A DNA stretch of 64,000 bases from Lepas anatifera (taxonomy: Eukaryota; Arthropoda; Thecostraca; Lepadidae), in NCBI GenBank assembly GCA_034440635.1, contig JAOTON010001819.1, forward strand, positions 830,001-894,000, written 5' to 3'. This document shows, one piece after another, positions 21,753 to 33,129 of the stretch. The notes under the pieces are model-generated. The model ran no database searches. It was given only the letters and a program-made list of their open reading frames with translations, and had not been told where the DNA came from. The first letter of the stretch is position 1. Every line of letters starts with the position of its first letter. The translations under genes were made by a program, and so were the position numbers.

Positions 21753-23499
21753 GTTACCTTTTAAATGAAACCATTTGAAACCCTTTGGGTGCCACCTAGC
21801 GCGTGCCACGTGACCTTGAATACGGACCGCCACACCTTCAAAAGTGAACTTTTTGACAGTATATGGTCCCTGTTCAAACAGATAGCATCTTTACGTATTG
21901 AAATGACGATTACTGGCACTATCTGCTACAGTGAAATGGTCATAGGTGCCAACAGGGCCCCTTTATTCACGCGGGCACCCTCAGTTTGAGGATATCTTAT
22001 TATATAGTGTTAAAGCAACGGAAAACTTTTAATGCTAGCAGTGCCAAACAAATGGAGCTACGGGTACTGTTTTCGGGAATGGAGTAACGTCTGGTGGAGT
22101 CATCATATTATAGGTGCTAACGGCACTCTTTGCTAAGCACAGATACCCCCAGTGTGAAGATACCCTATGCATTAGTGGTAAAGCAATGGAAAACTTACGA
22201 TGCTTGCACGGCCAAAGAAATAGAGGTACGGCTTCTGTTTTCGGGGACAATGCCACAAGCCTGCCACGTAACCTCTCCGGATCAGCCAATCAGTGATTGG
22301 GGCGCTGCGCATGCGCAGTAGGACGTACCCCCATGGGCTATATCTCTGCAACCAATGGGCCGATTCGGCTGAAAGTTTGTATTTGGGAGTTATGTTATGA
22401 AATAAATTCAGCAAGGTGGAAGTTCTTCACGTGAAAAAGTCAGTCTCTACCGAGGGTCCTCCGTTCCAGAGATCCGAATTTATTATTTTCTGCCGAATTG
22501 TTCTGTGGGGGGGTTTTGTGAACCAAAAACAGGAAGGTGCAAGTTTTGCACGTGCAGATGTCAAAATCATTCACTATCAAGGGTCCTCCATTCCGGAGAA
22601 TCGAATAGGTGCTTGTAACCGAAGGTGATTGCAAAAGCTGAAAAGCTCTATTCTTTAGAATTGAGATTTTCCATTGAAAATCAACTGAGCTAACTCATCA
22701 GCGAGATGTTTTCACTATTTGTTGCAGATCGGGGCACCTTGGTGCCAGCTCAAACGGCTCGTACGATTTTGATGATTTTTTCTAGAGATAGAGATAGATT
22801 TTGTTCCTTTTTTAATATGATAGGGTACCCATGGGTACCTACCCTGGGGTATGGGTTTCTACCCCAGGAAAACTTCGAAGCACGTGCAATCTGCACGTGA
22901 AATTTCACGTGTTAAGTGTACGGAGATTTTTAAAAATTTAAACAAATGAAATTTTCTCAAAAATGGCTCTAACGATTTTATTTAAACTCACATATGTGCC
23001 GGTCGGTACCTTTGGGTACCAGGTGGTATAGGTGGGATATCTGGGAAAATTCAAAATTTCGTGCAATTTGACCTTGAAAATGACCTTGCAGCCCAAAAAA
23101 CCTCGACTTTGCCCCCTAGAGGGCGCTCTGGTGGGGCACCGGTGGCACCTTGGACCAATAAGTGCATGCATGCATGGACACAATGCCTGGGCCCAGTCGA
23201 TGGGTGGGTATTGGGTAGTGTGAGATTGGCTAGGGGTCCTCCAAAAATATTGTTTTCCTCTGGAGTCGGAAGGGTGGCCCCTACAGCACCCAGAGCTTTC
23301 CAGATGGGGAAAAACTAACACTTGTGGTACAAGTATTACCACTAGCATACTATACCTGCTCTACCTTTGTTTCGATAAAGGTCCCCCAATAAGGAGATTT
23401 TTAGAGGTTTCTAAACATTCGGGAGATTTTCTAATTTTTAGAGTTCACAAGCCCCTGCCTGCTACTGTATAGAAACCTTTTTGATGAAACTTGCCTCGT

Positions 23500-23687
23500 G
23501 GGGGCGCGGTAGTGGAGTGGTCAGCATAGCTGGCTTCCACGCAGCCGACCCGGGTTCAAGGCCCGGCGGCTTCCCTGAACAAGGAGCAAGCTGGCTCCCG
23601 AGAAACCCTTCCAACAGGGAAAGAGTTGGCGACGCCATATGACCCTGGCAAATGGTGCGTCGATAAGCCCCAATAATTATTATTATT
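23500..23687 (+). mobile_element. tRNA-derived SINE with 13-bp TSD
   Basis: The first ~75 bases fold like a tRNA. The A box is near TAGTGGAGTGGTC and the B box is GGGTTCAAGGCCC. The anticodon loop CTTCCAC would give anticodon TCC (Gly). A ~95-bp tRNA-unrelated body follows, ending in (ATT)n. The direct repeat AAACTTGCCTCGT at 23487-23499 and 23688-23700 flanks it. Pol III transcription from the internal boxes would be expected. It inserted into unit 4 of the 2 kb array. Confidence 0.95.
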
Positions 23688-23868
23688 AAACTTGCCTCGT
23701 TTATATCCAGAGGGGATATGTGTCGAATAAAGTTTTTTAAACTCTTTGGGTGCCACCTAGTGTGTGCCACGTGACCTCAAGTGAAGAAGGGCACCCCTCC
23801 AAAACTGAATTTTTGGAGGGTGTACGGCGTCTGTTCGGGCAGATAGCCCTTTTACGTGCTGAAACGAC

Positions 23869-24855
23869 TAAAAAAATTATTGAAGCTATTTCCAATTTGC
23901 ATTGGGTCGGTAATTTGTTTGCGATCATAGACGAACTTTTCTGGAAGATCTTGTTTGACTTTGTTTTTTCGAGTGATATTTAATAGTGTGTTCCACATTT
24001 TTCTTGGGTCATATTTTTCTTCTTTAAGTTTACGTTGAAAGTATAATTTTTGCACAGAAAGGAGCACTCTAGTCAGAGTATTATGATAAGATTTGTATGC
24101 AAATTCGTCTGTTGGGTCTTTAGATTTGATATATCTTTTATAGAGGTCGATTCTCTTGTTTATGGATTCCAGAAGATTGTGAGAAATCCAAGGTTGAATG
24201 GGTACTTTTTGCCTATCCGATTTCTTGGTACTTAGTTATTATTATTTCATCTGTCAGTGTCTTTTGAACTAAACTTGCTGCAATTTTGGGGTCTGTTCTG
24301 GTGTTGAAATGGACAAGTTTTGAAGAGACGCTTTGCTTTGGTTGTTCAATTTTGCGAAAGTCAAATGCTAGGCTCTTGTTGGAAGTCTTGTGAGATTTTT
24401 CCATTTTAGACTTTAATTGAAGCCAAAATGGAAGGTGATCGCTCGGATCTGAGATCAGCACAGCAGATGCTGAAATTAATGAGTGGTCATTTTGGAAAAA
24501 AATTATCGATTAAAGTCTCTGACCTAGAGCTAATTCTGGTAGGAATTGATATGGTGGGGAAAACCCCATAGCTAGCAAGGGCATGAACAAGATGCGCTGA
24601 TTGTTCATCTGTTTCATATTTTAGAATGTCAAAGTTGTAATCCCCACCTATTATGCAAGCTCTTTTTTGACAAGAAATTTGGTGTAATGTATGCTCAAGA
24701 TAATCTAGAAATATAGCAGACGGATAGGAAGGTGATCGATAAACTGACCCAATAATGATACTAAAACTGAAAACATTTTGGATTTCAAGAAAAACTAATT
24801 GATGAGAAATGACAGCTGTTCCTAGGTCGACCCTTCTGCTATATGGGAGACTTTT

Positions 24856-24857
<2 letters not shown>
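23869..24857 (-). pseudogene. CR1/L2-like non-LTR retrotransposon fragment (endonuclease to pre-RT linker)
   Basis: On the minus strand, from 24857 down to 23869, the frames read as an apurinic-type endonuclease (IIIGSVYRSPSYP, GGDYNFDILKYE, PTRI, TLIDNFFQN, then SDPSDHLPFW with the catalytic SDH) followed by the basic linker (PWISHNLLESINKRIDLYKR, RKMWNTLLNI, FNNFFS). The RT domain is missing. Frame breaks near 24230 and 24070 show decay. The part above 24089 is duplicated in inverted orientation at 27613-28377. Confidence 0.8.
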
Positions 24858-24897
<40 letters not shown>

Positions 24898-24913
24898 TAT
24901 ATATAATATATAT
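24858..24913. repeat. (AT)n microsatellite, about 56 bp
   Basis: Interrupted AT run. Its mirror in the other arm (27506-27613) is about twice as long, so it has changed since the duplication. Confidence 0.95.
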
Positions 24914-25103
24914 CAGGGGCGGATTCAGGCCCTGGAATCAGGGGCGGATTCAGGCCGATGGTGGAGGGAGGGGGGCAACGGGGCCCAAATCGTGAAAAAC
25001 ATAAGGTTTTTGTTTGAAGAAAATCCGTAAAAATCGGTAAAATCGGCGGATTTGGGGAGGGCATCAAATCCCCCGATTTTACCTTTACCCCCCCTGGATC
25101 CGC
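24914..25103 (+). mobile_element. hAT-type MITE (left arm)
   Basis: A duplicated left terminus CAGGGGCGGATTCAGGCC (24914 and about 24940) and a right end whose complement reads CACTAGCGGATCCAGGGGGG. No matching 8-bp duplication was found, so the limits are uncertain. The mirror copy lies at about 27308-27506. Confidence 0.6.
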
Positions 25104-25410
25104 TAGTGCTGTGGTTCCTTGCAGACCACAGGGACACGGACAAACCATAGGAGCCCGGGCAAATTGCAAGGGGCCGGGCAGACCGCAGGGGGCTGGGTAG
25201 ACCACAGGGGGTCGGAGCAGACCACAGAAGGCCCGGGCAGACTAAAAGGAGCCCAGACCGCCCACAAGGGGCGCAGGCAGACCACAGGGGCCCGGGCGGA
25301 CCACACAGGACCCAGGCACACTACAAAAGCCCATACCACCTACAAAGGCCCCGGGCAGACTAAAAGTGGCCAAGGCAGAATACAAGGAGCCCGATTGCAG
25401 TCACAGAGGA
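25104..25410 (-). repeat. GGGCCC-type ~20-bp array (left arm)
   Basis: Complement of the TGTGGTCTGCCCGGGCCCC unit of 6761-8420; mirrored at about 27000-27305. Open frames here are by-products of the repeat. Confidence 0.85.
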
Positions 25411-25629
25411 ACCAAAAACGTCCCGAGACTGCCAGAAATAGGGCCCCGGATGCAGTCAAAATGGGTCTGAGAATATCGTTAGGGGCCCGTTTGCAGACAC
25501 AGCGATTATGGGTGGCCCTAAAGGGGACCGCACCCAAGCAAGCATACCAGGGAGGCCGGCCGCAGCCACAGCAAGCCCAGATAGACCACGGGGCCCCGCA
25601 CTCATGGCAAGGGCCCGTCCGTGGCATTA

Positions 25630-26796
25630 GAGGACCCGCGCCTCCTGGACCACAGGGAGCCCGGTTGCAGTCACAGATCCCGGTTGCAGTCACAGGGGGC
25701 CCGGGTGGATCACAGGCGCCCGGTTGCGGTGACAGGGGCTCGGGCGGATCACAGAGGGCCCGGTTGCAGTCACAGGGGCTCGGGTGGATAACAGGGGGCC
25801 GGGTGGATCATAGGGGGCCCGGTTGTAATTACAGGGGGCCCAGGTGGATCACATGGGGCCCGGTTGCAGTCACAGGGGGCCCGAGTGGATTACAGGTGGC
25901 CCGGTTTCAGTCACAGGGGGCCCGGGTGGATCATAGATGGCACGCTTGCAGTCACAGGGGGCCCGGTTTGCAGTCACAGGGGCCCGGGTGGATAACAGGG
26001 GGCCGGGTGGATTCCAGGGGCCCGATTGCAGTCACAGGTGGCCCGGTTGGACCACAGGGAATCCGTTTGCAGTCACAGGGGGCCCGGGTGGATCTCGGGG
26101 GCCCGGTTGCAGTCAAAGAGGGCCCGTGTGGATCACAAGGGGCCTAGGATGGATCACAAGGGCCCCGGGTGGATCACAGGGGGCCCCAGGTGGATTACAG
26201 GGGGCCCGATTGCAGTCACAGGGGGCCCGGGTGGATCAAAGGGGGCCCGGTTGCAGTCACATAGTGCATGGCTGCAGTCACAGGGGCCCCGAGTGGATCA
26301 CAGATGGCCCGGTTGCAGTCCCAGGGGGCCCGGGTGTATCACAGAGGGCCCGATTGCAGTCACAGGGGGCCTGGTGGATTACAGGGGGCCCGGTTGCAGT
26401 CACAGGGGGGCCGGATGGCTCACAGAGGGCCCGGTTGCAGTCACAGGGGACCCGGGTGGATCACAGATGGCCCGGGTGGATCTTAACTGGCCTGGTTGTA
26501 ATCACAGGGGGGTCTGGTTGCAGTCACAGGGGGCCCGGGTGGATCACAGGGGGCCCGGTCGCAGTCACAGGGGCCTGAGTGAATCATAGGGGGCCCGGTT
26601 GCAGTCACAGGGGCCCCGGGTGGATCACAGATGGCCCAGTTGCAGTCACAGGGGACCCGGTTGCGGGTGGATGACGGGGGCCCAGTTTCAGTCACAGATG
26701 GCCCGGTTGAACCACAGGGAATCCGTTTGCAGTCACAGGGGGCCCGGGTGGATCTCAGGGGGCCCGGTTGCAGTCAACAAGGGCCCGTGTGGATCA
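25630..26796 (+). repeat. 21-bp minisatellite at the centre of the palindrome
   Basis: Alternating half-units GGTTGCAGTCACAGGGGGCCC and GGGTGGATCACAGGGGGCCC, roughly 21 bp each. The 42-bp dimer forms most of this 1.17 kb block. The unit contains no stop in several frames, which produces long but meaningless open frames. Confidence 0.93.
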
Positions 26797-26876
26797 CTCG
26801 ACAGAGACTGGTTTTGTCACGTGAGCACGCGCAAAACTTCCATCTTGCTGACTTTACTTCATAACACAACCCCTTG
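26797..26876 (-). repeat. fragment of the 2 kb repeat family
   Basis: The reverse complement matches 20395-20470 (GTCAGCAAGGTGGAAG-type start, CGTGCTCACGTGACAAAACC). It sits between the minisatellite and the right arm, at the breakpoint of the palindrome. Confidence 0.85.
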
Positions 26877-27505
26877 GGTGGGTGCGGTCCCCTTTAGGGC
26901 CACCCATAATCGCTGTGTCTGCAAACGGGCCCCTAACGATATTCTCAGACCCATTTTGACTGCATCCGGGGCCCTATTTCTGGCAGTCTCGGGACGTTTT
27001 TGGTTCCTCTGTGACTGCAATCGGGCTCCTTGTATTCTGCCTTGGCCACTTTTAGTCTGCCCGGGGCCTTTGTAGGTGGTATGGGCTTTTTTGTAGTGTG
27101 CCTGGGTCCTGTGTGGTCCGCCCGGGCCCCTGTGGTCTGCCTGCGCCCCTTGTGGGCGGTCTGGGCTCCTTTTAGTCTGCCCGGGCCTTCTGTGGTCTGC
27201 TCCGACCCCCTGTGGTCTACCCAGCCCCCTGCGGTCTGCCCGGCCCCTTGCAATTTGCCCGGGCTCCTATGGTTTGTCCGTGTCCCTGTGGTCTGCAAGG
27301 AACCACAGCACTAGCGGATCCAGGGGGGGGGTAAAGGTAAAATCGGGGGATTTGATGCCCTCCCCAAATCCGCCGATTTTACCGATTTTTACGGATTTTC
27401 TTCAAACAAAAACCTTATGTTTTTCACGATTTGGGGCCCCGTTGCCCCCTCCCTCCACCATCGGCCTGAATCCGCCCCTGATTCCAGGGCCTGAATCCGC
27501 CCCTG

Positions 27506-28377
<872 letters not shown>

Positions 28378-30338
28378 AAAGCACGCTGCTATCGTAAGAG
28401 TGGAAGTCGAGGGACAGGGTACTTGGGCCCTCATGATCCTGGCGCGGACATTTCTATGATAAGCAGGGGAGTTCGCCGATTCCGTTATCCCCAAGGTTGC
28501 TGTTCAAAAGGGGTCCTTTAGAAGCATAACCTAAGCTGGGGGAGACAAAATCGAGGTCACGGGACTTGTGGAGGTCGCGCTGTTGATACAGTCACTGGAG
28601 TTTACGCAACCCATGATGATCGTGCCAGGCCTCATTTACAAAATAATACTGGGAAGAGATTTCTGCTGCATGCACGATACGATCCTCGATGACAAGGCCG
28701 CACTATTCAAGATCAAGGGACTGCATCTTCCCCTGCCCACATATGAGGAGCTGCGCCCAAAGAAATCACGCGTAATAACATGCTCTGCGGTGTCTTTTCC
28801 CGCTAGATCCCGAACGACAGCGTACCTGAAGGTGCATGCTTTGGATGGGATACCACACGGGCCCACGGAAGGAAAATGGCAGGCCAGAAAAACAAGAGTG
28901 GCGAGTCCCAAGGGCAGTAACAAACGTGAAGGACGATGGCACAGTACCTGTTCACATCACAAATATCGGGGGACATTCACTGACCATTCCATCCGGTGTC
29001 GAAGTTGGCACGTTTCATACTATCCAGACAGGTGGAACAGGTGTGTATGAAATTTCGACAGCAGCGCTTACGAAACAGGAAGCGGGACCATCGGAACCAA
29101 AGTCATTTGCGAGCTTAGTCTAGAAGAGGTAGCGGTGTCAGAGCCGGGAAAAAGGGTGCTTGGAAGATTGGTGGACGAATACATCGATATCTTCGGCAAG
29201 AATGATGATGACCTAGGGAAGACCAAGCTGTTGAAGCATCATATTGACACGGGCACAGCTGCCCCGATTCGACAACGACCCCGTCGAATACCCTTGAAGC
29301 TGAGAGAGGAGGTGGAACGTCAAAAAGACAAAATGCTGAGAGACGGAATCATCGAAGAGAGTTCAAGCTCATGGTGTTCTCCGATCGTCCTAGCCAAGAA
29401 AAAAGGTGGCAACTTCAGGTTTTGCGTGGACTTAAGATCAGTGAACACAGTTACCCAGAGCCTTCCGATCCCTATCCTAGGATTGATGAAAGTCTGGATA
29501 GCCTCGCAGGAGCCAAATTCTTTTCAACTTTGGACATGGCTGCGGGCTATTGGAAAATGGATCTCGCGGAGGAGGATAAGGAAAAGACTGCGTTCAACAC
29601 CGGCAAGGGTCTCCACCAGTTTCGAGCCATGCCATGCGGACTGAAGAACGCTGGCGCGACTTTCCAGCGTCTGATGGAATTGGTACTTGCGGGGGTCGAC
29701 TCAAAAAGCTGCCTCGTCTATATAGATGATGTAATCGTCTTCGGGAAAACGGAACAGGCACACCTCAAGAACTTGGAAGAAGTCTTTCGGAGGATCCGAG
29801 AAGCAGGGATGAAACTAAAGCCCAGAAATGTGCCTCGCCAGGGACCAGGTAGTGTTCCTGGGTCACAAGGTGGGAAGGACGGGGAGTCTATCCTGACCCT
29901 GCGAATGTCGAAGAAGTCCGGAACTGGCCACGGCCTCAAAGGGCTGAAGATCTCAGGAGGTTCCTGGGGCTGGCCAGCTTCTATTCAAGATTCGTGCCCG
30001 GGTATTCCGACTTGGTGAAACCACTAACGGAGGCTGCAGAGAAAAAAGGTGGCCTGACATGGACAGCGGAGCTTCTCGAAAGCTTCGAGAAGACCAAAGG
30101 AAAACTAACTTCGCGCCACCAGTTCTAACCCTACCCTCATTCAAGGGGAGGTTCAGCCTAGCGACAGACGCCTCGAACTCGGCGGTGGGGGCTGTGTTGA
30201 CTGAAACTGTCGATGGGGATGACAAGGTAGTGGCATATGCCAATAAAGTTCTGAACAGGAGTGAAAAAATTGGTACACATACGATAAGGAGTTATGGGCA
30301 GTCGTATGAGCGATTAAACATTTCCGACACTATCTTGC
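28378..30338 (+). pseudogene. Gypsy LTR retrotransposon pol: protease, RT and start of RNase H (piece 1 of 4)
   Basis: The order is that of Gypsy pol. An aspartic-protease-like site DPGADISMIS lies at about 28428-28460 (the usual DTG is DPG), then ILGRDFCCMHDTILDD near 28650. The RT follows from about 29135, with SPIVLAKKKGG, FRFCVDLRSVN, FSTLDMAAGYW, MPCGLKNAGATFQ and the catalytic box YIDDVIVF near 29718. The RNase H start, LATDASNSAVGAVL, is near 30155. Frameshifts near 28430, 28880, 29450, 29825 and 30125, and stop codons near 28550, make it inactive. The 5' part (gag, LTR) is absent: the sequence begins at the breakpoint with the inverted duplication. At 30338 the I-like element interrupts it, and the frame resumes at 37052 without loss of a base. 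Confidence 0.93.
30326..30338 (+). repeat. target-site duplication of the I-like element (left)
   Basis: GACACTATCTTGC, repeated exactly at 37039-37051. Confidence 0.95.
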
Positions 30339-31465
30339 CCCCGCAGGGGACCAATTTTCATCTGCCGGACTTGTTGGTACCTGCTGACTGGTCCGGCACA
30401 TGAATAATTGGGTACGGGATGTGACGACACCCGCGACCCCAGTTGGCAGGATGGGTTTCGCCCCTCGCTTTCGGGCGAGAGGCCAAATCGAAACTGCCAT
30501 CCTCATCCCTTCTTGGCCCTCCTAACTTCAAATCCCACCCACTCCTTGTTCCTTTTCCTCTTTCCTTATTTCCTTGTGTATCCATGCCTTTCCACCCGTA
30601 TCCTTTCTGTCCACTCCTAAATACAGCTCCTATCCACTGTCCGCGATGTCTAGCCCGGCGTGTCTCCGTGTGTGGCGGGGGTGTGTGCACTCTTGCTCGT
30701 CTTGAGTGTGGACATCTCGGTCGCGTGTGGCGCGCGGCTGGGCTGGACAGCGCAGACCGAGCCGCTTCCTTTTCCAACTCATAACTTCCCAGTTATCCAC
30801 CTTTTCCCAGTATCATGGGCGTCCTTGCACGTGCCTATGATTCCTGGATGGTCTGGGTGTATGTGGGCCTCCGGCTCGTGTGGCTGGCGATTGGATCCCT
30901 CTAATCGCCGGCCCTGCGGGCCGGGGGCTCGCTTCTCTCGGACCAGCCGGGAATCAGTTGTGACGAGCAGGTGGTAGTCGCCTGCTCCGATGAGGCCGTG
31001 TGGGGGCGCCTGTCTTTTTAAGGTGAGCTGCGCACCGACCCGTACCCCGGGATGAAGGAGTCCTGGTAGCTGAGCTGAGGTAGGCGCTGTGTTCGTTCGT
31101 GTGCCTCTAGCAACACTCTACTTTGGTCTGGATTTCCGCAAGGGCGGGGAACTCTTGAAGGCATCGACAAGAGTAGCAGCATTGTAAAAGTCTGTCGACC
31201 TTTGGTGGGGCTCGGCTGTCCCTCCCTCCCTTGGTGAGGTCCCGATTTCACCCGGGGAGGGAGGGGGTGTCCGTGCCCCGCCCGGGGTCGTCTAGGCTAG
31301 GTGCAAGGGGGGACCGTCGTCGAGGCAGGGGGGTTTGGTGAGTCTCTCTCCCCCTCTGTAACGGCGGCGTCTCCCCCCGTATAGCCAGCCCGTGCGTCGT
31401 CTCGCCTTGTAGCACCCTCGTTGGAAGGGGGGCGCACGTGGCTGGTTGAACCTTATGTTCTTTCC
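30339..31465 (+). promoter_or_regulatory. 5' UTR of the I-like element, expected internal promoter
   Basis: 1.1 kb without a supported gene. It has a pyrimidine-rich stretch (about 30500-30610) and a GC-rich part before ORF1. Elements of this group carry their RNA polymerase II promoter inside the 5' UTR; no specific box was recognised here, so the role is by family knowledge. Confidence 0.4.
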
Positions 31466-33103
31466 ATGGATTCCTCAAACTCCACAAACCCCCCTCACCA
31501 CCTCCAGCAGGAGGTAGCCACCTCCCAAAACCCTTCCCAATCGAAGCCATCGCGCCCCCGCGTCCTCCTCATAAGAGGAGTGAGCTGCTCCCTGTCTCGC
31601 CTGTCCCCTTTCCAAAGAAAGGAGGCGTGTGACCGCCTAGGTAAAGTCAGCCGCTGTGACCGCTTGCGAGATGGAACTCTTGAAGTCGAGTTCCTTGACC
31701 ACCGTGATGCAGAACGCGCACTGAGCACATCCACCCTTACTTTCACGAAACACGATCAAGGTACAAAGAAAAATGTCACTGTAAATGTTTGCATCGAAGC
31801 GCACAAAACAAAGAACTTTGTCAAAGGAGTGATCAACTGCTTCGACTTGGCCGGAGTTTGTGATGAGGAGATTGTAGAGGGACTGAGTTGTTTTGGTGTT
31901 GTGACAGCGAAAAGGATCAGGATTAAGAAGGCAGGAGAAATGCAAGACACAAACTCAATAATACTTACCTTTGATGGAGTCGATCTGCCTGAGTCGGTGA
32001 CGGTAGGATATGTTAAGGAGAGAGTCAGAGCGTACGTTCCCAATCCAATGCGATGTTTTACGTGCCACCGGTACGGACACACTACTTCATCCTGCAGAGG
32101 TACCCGAACCTGCGGACGTTGTGGTTCCAAGGAGCACGAGTCGACATCCTGTGACGCTGAAACCCCATTCTGTACCAACTGTGGCCAAGGCCAAGTCGCA
32201 CACGCTGCATATGATCGCAACTGCCCCACTCTTAAAAAAGAAAAAGAAATAATTAACATCAAAGTGAAGGGGCGTATGAGCTTCCGGGAGGCTCGGGACG
32301 CCTACGAGGCCACCCACCCCCGGAAATCATACGCTCAAGCTGTCGGTACCGGGGCCTTGGCCCCTCCCAGGATGACCCCGGAGGAGGTCATCCGATCCTT
32401 GTCAGTGTCGGACTTTGTTCGCCTGGCAGGGAGGATGGGGCTGGTGTTTGCACGCCAGCCCGCCTCTCCGTCTCCCGAGCCGGAGGCGGCGCCTCCTCCA
32501 CAACCTCCCTCCTTACGAGGAGGGGGGCGGGAGCGGAGCGACGCTCCTGACTCCATCCCCCCGTCCTCGGCTCCTGCCGGGGGTGTGGGGCGGGGCCATG
32601 GCCCCACCCCTGAGCACCAGCAGGCGGCGCCTGTTGGTCACTCGTCCAGCCACGAGCCCTCGGCCGACTTAGAGAGCTGGACAGTTGTGGGACGGGGAGG
32701 CAAGCATTCCCCCACAGGGAGGCGCCGCCCGCCGTCCCCCATTGAACCACCCGCTGGGGGCGCTGTTCCAGCGCCTCCGGTTGCATCTGCGCCATCGTCT
32801 ACAGCAGAGACCGGGCCAACGCCATCGCATCTCCCCTCCCAAACTCCGTTCTCCACAGTGGCTGCTGTGCGGAGGAATTTTGAGAGCTCTTCACGGGGTA
32901 GGTCCCCAGTGAAGCGCCCGGCTGAGAGCCCTCCCAGCCATCCTCAAACTTCGCGTGCCCGAGGAACTTCATTGGAGAGTGGACGGGGCCGTGGTCCGGT
33001 TCGGAACCGGCTCGGTGGCCCGGGGGCAGGACCAGCTAAGGGTCCACCCGGGGGCTCTGGCCCCCGTGGAAAGGTTAGACAGACCCGTCGTCGCCCGCAG
33101 TAA
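31466..33103 (+). CDS. ORF1 protein of the I-like retrotransposon (nucleic-acid-binding, zinc knuckles)
   Basis: About 545 residues from the ATG at 31466 (MDSSNSTNPPHH); an in-frame ATG at 31421 would add 15 residues but has a poorer context. The N-terminal half is a probable RNA-recognition-like region. Three cysteine-rich knuckles follow near residues 195-255: CFTCHRYGHTTSSC, CGRCGSKEHESTSC and a variant starting CTNCGQ. The C-terminal 250 residues are Pro-, Ser- and Arg-rich and look disordered. Such proteins coat the element RNA and form the RNP that ORF2 protein uses for target-primed reverse transcription. The frame is open throughout. The stop is 26 bases before ORF2, so ORF2 is probably reached by termination-reinitiation. 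Confidence 0.93.
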   Translation: MDSSNSTNPPHHLQQEVATSQNPSQSKPSRPRVLLIRGVSCSLSRLSPFQRKEACDRLGKVSRCDRLRDGTLEVEFLDHRDAERALSTSTLTFTKHDQGTKKNVTVNVCIEAHKTKNFVKGVINCFDLAGVCDEEIVEGLSCFGVVTAKRIRIKKAGEMQDTNSIILTFDGVDLPESVTVGYVKERVRAYVPNPMRCFTCHRYGHTTSSCRGTRTCGRCGSKEHESTSCDAETPFCTNCGQGQVAHAAYDRNCPTLKKEKEIINIKVKGRMSFREARDAYEATHPRKSYAQAVGTGALAPPRMTPEEVIRSLSVSDFVRLAGRMGLVFARQPASPSPEPEAAPPPQPPSLRGGGRERSDAPDSIPPSSAPAGGVGRGHGPTPEHQQAAPVGHSSSHEPSADLESWTVVGRGGKHSPTGRRRPPSPIEPPAGGAVPAPPVASAPSSTAETGPTPSHLPSQTPFSTVAAVRRNFESSSRGRSPVKRPAESPPSHPQTSRARGTSLESGRGRGPVRNRLGGPGAGPAKGPPGGSGPRGKVRQTRRRPQ

Positions 33104-33129
33104 ATCTTGGCCCGTTCTCTTTTAAATAA

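Larger units (their letters stand above)
15806..23868 (+). repeat. 2 kb repeat family, block III: tandem array of four units
   Basis: Units start at the motif TCAGCAAGGTGGAAG at about 15806, 18445, 20411 and 22407, giving spacings of 2,639, 1,966 and 1,996 bp. The basic unit is about 1.97 kb. Unit 1 is longer because an internal GGTATATCTGGG segment is triplicated (16620-17340). Unit 3 has lost part of its sequence next to a piggyBac-like insertion. Unit 4 is cut at 23868. Each unit carries the hairpin, several CACGTG sites, and GCGCATGCGCAGTAGC near its end. No unit encodes a protein. A transposon origin is possible but no ends were identified. Confidence 0.9.
24089..25536 (+). repeat. left arm of large inverted duplication
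   Basis: Its reverse complement is 26879-28377. Arms contain, from outside in, the CR1/L2-like endonuclease, an AT microsatellite, a hAT-type MITE, a GGGCCC array and an anonymous segment. The CR1/L2-like fragment continues beyond the arm on this side only, so this arm is the source and the right arm the copy. Confidence 0.92.

Noticed and set aside
23500..23575. Functional tRNA gene
   Set aside because: The tRNA-like part is joined to a SINE body and ATT tail within a 13-bp target duplication, and its stems are imperfect.
24808..25030. Open frames with Tyr-Ile repeats around the AT tracts (also 27389-27661)
   Set aside because: Translations of (AT)n microsatellites in the palindrome arms.
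25119..26578. Open frames of 342 and 213 codons, both rich in Gly, Pro and Gln with repeated SQGARVDHRG-like units
   Set aside because: They are translations of the 21-bp minisatellite and the GGGCCC array, which lack stops in several frames; open frames exist on both strands and there is no start context or family match.
25630..26796. CRISPR-like array
   Set aside because: The units are contiguous 21-bp minisatellite copies without unique spacers, in an animal genome.
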